DNA of 64,000 nucleotides from Veronia nyctiphanis (GTDB lineage Bacteria; Pseudomonadota; Gammaproteobacteria; Enterobacterales; Vibrionaceae): NCBI RefSeq assembly GCF_004116385.1, contig NZ_PEIB01000003.1, positions 124,001 to 188,000 of the forward strand, read 5' to 3'. Shown piece by piece: positions 60,939 to 64,000 of this stretch (position 1 is its first letter; each line of letters starts with the position of its first letter). The notes under the pieces were generated by a model. It saw only the letters and a program-made list of their open reading frames with translations, ran no database searches and was not told where the DNA came from. The position numbers and the translations under genes were made by a program.

Positions 60939-61457
60939 TCAGAATGAAGATGTGTCCTGAAAAAGACCTACTTTCAGATCTTTAGCGACATAAATTTCTT
61001 TGTCGTCGACTAAAACGCGACCGTCTGCCACGCCCATGATAAGACGACGGTTTACGACGCGTTTCATTTGAATTTCGTAACGGACTTTTTTAGCTTCTGG
61101 AAGAATCTGGCCGGTAAATTTAACTTCACCTACGCCGAGTGCACGGCCTTTGCCTTCACCACCCATCCATCCGAGGAAAAAGCCAACCAGTTGCCACATT
61201 GCATCCAAGCCAAGACAGCCAGGCATGACAGGGTCACCGGGAAAATGACAATCAAAAAACCACAGATCTGGTGAGATATCGAGCTCTGCTTTGATGAAGC
61301 CTTTATCGAAGTCGCCGCCTTCTTTATAAATATCAGTAATGCGGTCCATCATCAGCATATTTGGTGCAGGCAGTTGTGGTCTTCCCGGACCAAACAGCTC
61401 GCCTTGACTAGAAGCAATCAGATCTAATCGGTCGAATGAATGTCGCTTATCTTGCAT
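60939..61457 (-). CDS. fabA: 3-hydroxydecanoyl-ACP dehydratase / isomerase
   Basis: 172 residues, the same as E. coli. Makes the cis-3-decenoyl-ACP branch point of unsaturated fatty acids. Active-site His71 ([12 protein letters not shown]) and Asp85 (L-G-L-D-A-M-W-Q), then [15 protein letters not shown] precedes ATG. Promoter and FabR-type operator lie immediately upstream. Confidence 0.97.
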   Translation of the reverse strand: MQDKRHSFDRLDLIASSQGELFGPGRPQLPAPNMLMMDRITDIYKEGGDFDKGFIKAELDISPDLWFFDCHFPGDPVMPGCLGLDAMWQLVGFFLGWMGGEGKGRALGVGEVKFTGQILPEAKKVRYEIQMKRVVNRRLIMGVADGRVLVDDKEIYVAKDLKVGLFQDTSSF

Positions 61458-61484
61458 ATCACTACTCCTGTAAAATAAGGCTGA

Positions 61485-61513
61485 ATTTTAGCGTACACGT
61501 GTACGCTAAACAA
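61485..61513 (-). promoter_or_regulatory. fabA promoter with FabR-type operator in the spacer
   Basis: Minus strand: -35 TTGTTT (61513-61508), -10 TAAAAT (61490-61485), spacer exactly 17. A perfect 24-bp palindrome covers 61487-61510; its half is TTTAGCGTACAC, and the core AGCGTACAC-GTGTACGCT agrees with the FabR (YijC) motif known upstream of fabA and fabB. A bound FabR would block polymerase directly. Confidence 0.8.
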
Positions 61514-61519
61514 ATCGGA

Positions 61520-63220
61520 TCAGTGAAATTTCAGCCATTGACGCATTCTTGCTATTAAAGACATGTGACGTTGTTCACCATTGTGAAATGCATCAATACG
61601 CGCGGCGATGCGCTCCAACAATGTCTCTGAACTGTCATCTGTAATGTTTTCTTCTGTGATATTTTCGTTGTTGGTTCGCTCAAAGGGCAATCCGCAAATA
61701 ATTGGGAAGGTTTCGTTAACATGCTCAACCGCCCAAATATGAAACTTGCCTTCTTTCATTGCATTAGCAATATCCTGATTGAGGCAAAGCGCACTCAGAT
61801 TTGTCCTCGGCAGAATAACACCTTGCTCGCCTGTGAGGCCTTTGTTAAGACAAACCTGATAAAATCCTTCAATTTTCTCATTTATGCCACCAACCGCCTG
61901 AATACGACCAAATTGATCGACGGCACCAGTAACCGCAATGCTCTGATTGATTGGTTGAAGTGATAGCGCACTGACAAGCGCACAGAGTTCTGCCAGTGAT
62001 GCGCTATCTCCATCAACTTCACAATACGATTGTTCGAAAACAATGGATGCAGAGAAAGGGAGAGCTTCGTCTAAATCGAGGGCGGCACTGACAAATGCCT
62101 GCATGATCATCATACCTTTGGCATGTATATTACCGGCCAGGTCGGCTTTACGTTCAACATCTGATACATCGCCATCGCCAAAGTGAACGACGCATGAGAT
62201 TCTGGCAGGTTCTCCATAGGCGACAGGGTGGCCTGGCATCTCAATAACAGTGAGCCCGTTAATCTGACCGATGTGTTCGCCCTGAGTGTCGATAAATACT
62301 TGTCCTTTGTGGATGTCGTCAACAGCGCGGAGAGGTAAGTAAGACTCCCGATAGCTCTTTTGTTGTATGGCTTTATCTACGCTATTCTTGGAAATTGACT
62401 CAGATGGTGATTGAAAATCAGCTTCAGTCAGTAGACTTTGGTACCAAAGTGGACAAAGAGGCATTCTCTCCTGCTCTTCGGTAAATCTTGCACCTGCTTG
62501 CATAACTCGGCGGATTGCTTCAGGTTCTAGTTCTTTTAGGCCGAAGTGTTGTTGAAACCCTTTGATTGTCTGTAAATATTCAGTGACGTTGTCACTATCT
62601 AGTTGAATGTCCTGTTCATATTCCGTGTATGCGCTGAGGCCCGAGAAGAGTTCCGGCTCTGAAGACTCAAGTTCAGCGACATCTGCTCGGTCACCAACGA
62701 TAATGACACGAACGGAAACGTCTTCGGGTTCGGGAAGCTCACAATAGTTATCATTTTTAGCGGCAGTCCAAGAAACCTTTCCCTTAGATAAAACGGATTT
62801 AAGTCTACTCCAAACTCCAAAATGGCTGATCAATGACCTCAACGAAACAATGAGTAAGCCATTATTTGCTTGATGAATCAGTCCATGAACAATTCGAGAT
62901 GATGTCACGTCTCGGCTATCGTGATAAACAGCGCCAAACAGCTGCTTTTCGTCAAAATGATCGGCAACAACGATCGGAGTGTCACTTTCTGCCGCTCCAG
63001 ACACCATTTGTTTGATCAATGTGAAGTAATCGAATATGTCAGGTGCCGTAACGACCAACATGCGTGGGAAATGGGAGTCATGAAGTAAACGTTCAATACT
63101 ATTTGTTAGTCTTGGTTGAAGGCTACCAGCAGGGAGTGGGGCAAGTGTCGAATAGGTATCGATGGCTTGGTCAAATTGAGGGAAGCGAGGGATGACCGAT
63201 TGCCAATTAACTTCATGCAT
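61520..63220 (-). CDS. lonH: Lon-like protease LonH (YcbZ)
   Basis: 566 residues (E. coli YcbZ 586). The N-terminal region is a degenerate AAA part without a clear Walker A motif. The C-terminal S16 protease domain has the Ser406-Lys449 dyad: E-V-D-G-D-S-A-S-L-A and I-N-E-K-I-E-G-F; the 43-residue spacing equals that of Lon. Substrates are unknown. Next to fabA as in E. coli; divergent from matP. Confidence 0.9.
   Translation of the reverse strand: MHEVNWQSVIPRFPQFDQAIDTYSTLAPLPAGSLQPRLTNSIERLLHDSHFPRMLVVTAPDIFDYFTLIKQMVSGAAESDTPIVVADHFDEKQLFGAVYHDSRDVTSSRIVHGLIHQANNGLLIVSLRSLISHFGVWSRLKSVLSKGKVSWTAAKNDNYCELPEPEDVSVRVIIVGDRADVAELESSEPELFSGLSAYTEYEQDIQLDSDNVTEYLQTIKGFQQHFGLKELEPEAIRRVMQAGARFTEEQERMPLCPLWYQSLLTEADFQSPSESISKNSVDKAIQQKSYRESYLPLRAVDDIHKGQVFIDTQGEHIGQINGLTVIEMPGHPVAYGEPARISCVVHFGDGDVSDVERKADLAGNIHAKGMMIMQAFVSAALDLDEALPFSASIVFEQSYCEVDGDSASLAELCALVSALSLQPINQSIAVTGAVDQFGRIQAVGGINEKIEGFYQVCLNKGLTGEQGVILPRTNLSALCLNQDIANAMKEGKFHIWAVEHVNETFPIICGLPFERTNNENITEENITDDSSETLLERIAARIDAFHNGEQRHMSLIARMRQWLKFH
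62583..62595. other. matS-type site (GTGACGTTGTCAC)
   Basis: Exact match to GTGACRNYGTCAC, inside lonH and about 870 bases from matP. Confidence 0.75.
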
Positions 63221-63454
63221 AATTTTTTGTTTTTGATCCAGATAAATAAATTACCGCAGAGTATAAATGATCATGCCATGGCAAAGTAGCAATGCTTAAA
63301 AACTCAACGTAATAAGCTCATCATTATTCATCAGAAAGTGACAAGAGTGTGAAAATTGATGTTCTTGTCGATAATAGGTTTGAATGATTTATTATCTACT
63401 GTTACGCTGTCACTATAAACGTCTGATTTTCCTATCACTAACAAAATAGTAACC

Positions 63455-63904
63455 ATGAAATATCAACAGTTAGAAAACCTTGAAGCAGGTTGGAAGTGGA
63501 CATATCTGGTCAAAAAGTACAAAGACGGCGATGCTGTCACACGATACATTGATACCAGCGAAGTGGAAGCGGCCATTCATCAGTTGCTTGATATTGAACA
63601 TGAGCCTACCAAAGTCATCGAGTGGATTGTTGAGCACATGTCGCCGGAGCTTGATAAGAAGCTTAAGCAGGCGATCCGTGCAAAGCGAAAACGTCACTTC
63701 AATGCAGAGCAAGAACACACGAGAAAAAAATCGATAGATTTAGATTTTAGGGTGTGGGAAAAGCTATCTGCGAAGGCGCAAGAGTTGGATGCGACGTTAT
63801 CAGACACGATAGAATTTCTTCTCAGCGAAGCGAATCGCACTGAACATGCCAGTAAAAAAGTCAGTGCACTGAAAAAAGATCTCAGCAGTCTCCTCGATCT
63901 TTAG
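63455..63904 (+). CDS. matP: Ter macrodomain organiser MatP
   Basis: 149 residues (E. coli 150). Binds matS sites, keeps the Ter region compact and tethers it to the divisome. Begins M-K-Y-Q-Q-L-E-N-L-E-A-G-W-K-W, with a four-helix bundle, then the ribbon-helix-helix part: R-K-K-S-I-D-L-D-F-R-V-W-E-K-L near residue 90 and A-T-L-S-D-T-I-E near 114, and a C-terminal coiled coil. The near-matS sequence GTTACGCTGTCAC lies 41 bases upstream of the ATG. Confidence 0.95.
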   Translation: MKYQQLENLEAGWKWTYLVKKYKDGDAVTRYIDTSEVEAAIHQLLDIEHEPTKVIEWIVEHMSPELDKKLKQAIRAKRKRHFNAEQEHTRKKSIDLDFRVWEKLSAKAQELDATLSDTIEFLLSEANRTEHASKKVSALKKDLSSLLDL

Positions 63905-63924
63905 TAACACCTAAGGAGCATTTT

Positions 63925-64000
63925 GTGGAATTCATTCTTGGCATCGCCTTTGTCGGCCTTGTTGCTTTTATTGCTATTGATCGCCCGATTGTTTTTATGG
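63925..64000 (+). CDS. Membrane protein fragment (N-terminus only)
   Basis: GTG at 63925, with AAGGAG six bases upstream, opens 25 codons to the window edge. The first 18 residues are a membrane helix (F-I-L-G-I-A-F-V-G-L-V-A-F-I-A-I). It starts 20 bases after the matP stop and may be co-transcribed. Family not recognisable from this piece. Confidence 0.5.
   Translation, partial: MEFILGIAFVGLVAFIAIDRPIVFM

Overview
The window is a chromosomal segment of a marine gammaproteobacterium of the family Vibrionaceae (a Vibrio, Photobacterium, Enterovibrio or Grimontia relative). Evidence is the gene order prc-proQ-msrC-letA-letB-rsmF and pepN-DUF2835-gdhB-pyrD-zapC-rlmL-uup-rmf-fabA-lonH-matP, together with Vibrio-type proteins (DUF3334, a DUF3802-like protein, a second FabH, a vibriolysin-type protease). 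matP itself and four exact matS-type sites (GTGACRNYGTCAC) at 24108, 32992, 44456 and 62583 place the segment in the replication-terminus (Ter) macrodomain.

Layout. 1-11 kb is accessory: the end of a CIA30-domain gene, a DUF418 membrane protein, a lipoprotein, a secreted M4 metalloprotease, a small DUF2256 gene that begins with TTG, a MipA/OmpV porin-like protein, and an RND efflux adaptor and pump. 11-16 kb holds signalling genes: a CheX-like DUF3334 protein, an orphan hybrid sensor kinase with HK, receiver and Hpt domains, and a DUF3802-like protein. 15.8-31 kb is mixed housekeeping: tapT, nagK, fabH2, sanA, yiaA, maeA, a DEAH-type helicase, yajQ, a DAHP synthase, selO, a CvfB-like S1 protein and rsmF. 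31-43 kb is the envelope/lipid and RNA-chaperone block: a probable minus-strand operon of an ABC exporter, letA, letB and an unfamiliar 809-residue barrel protein, diverging from msrC-proQ-prc. 43-64 kb is the conserved pncB/pepN to matP block: NAD salvage, peptide and glutamate catabolism, pyrimidine synthesis, division (zapC), ribosome modification and hibernation (rlmL, uup, rmf), unsaturated fatty acid synthesis (fabA under a FabR-type operator), a Lon-like protease and Ter organisation (matP).

Main caution. Seven genes in the first 31 kb are broken by eight frameshifts. Every one is repaired by adding back one base, always in or beside a short homopolymer. The uniform direction points to base-calling or assembly error rather than decay. 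The RND pump also has an in-frame amber codon, so it may be truly broken.

Most notable signals: the matS cluster; a 794-bp gene-free region before rlmL with three operator-grade palindromes, including a CRP-like site; the linkage of an ABC exporter to the LetAB lipid bridge; and the uncharacterised 809-residue protein between letB and rsmF. No tRNA, rRNA, CRISPR array, IS element or prophage was seen.
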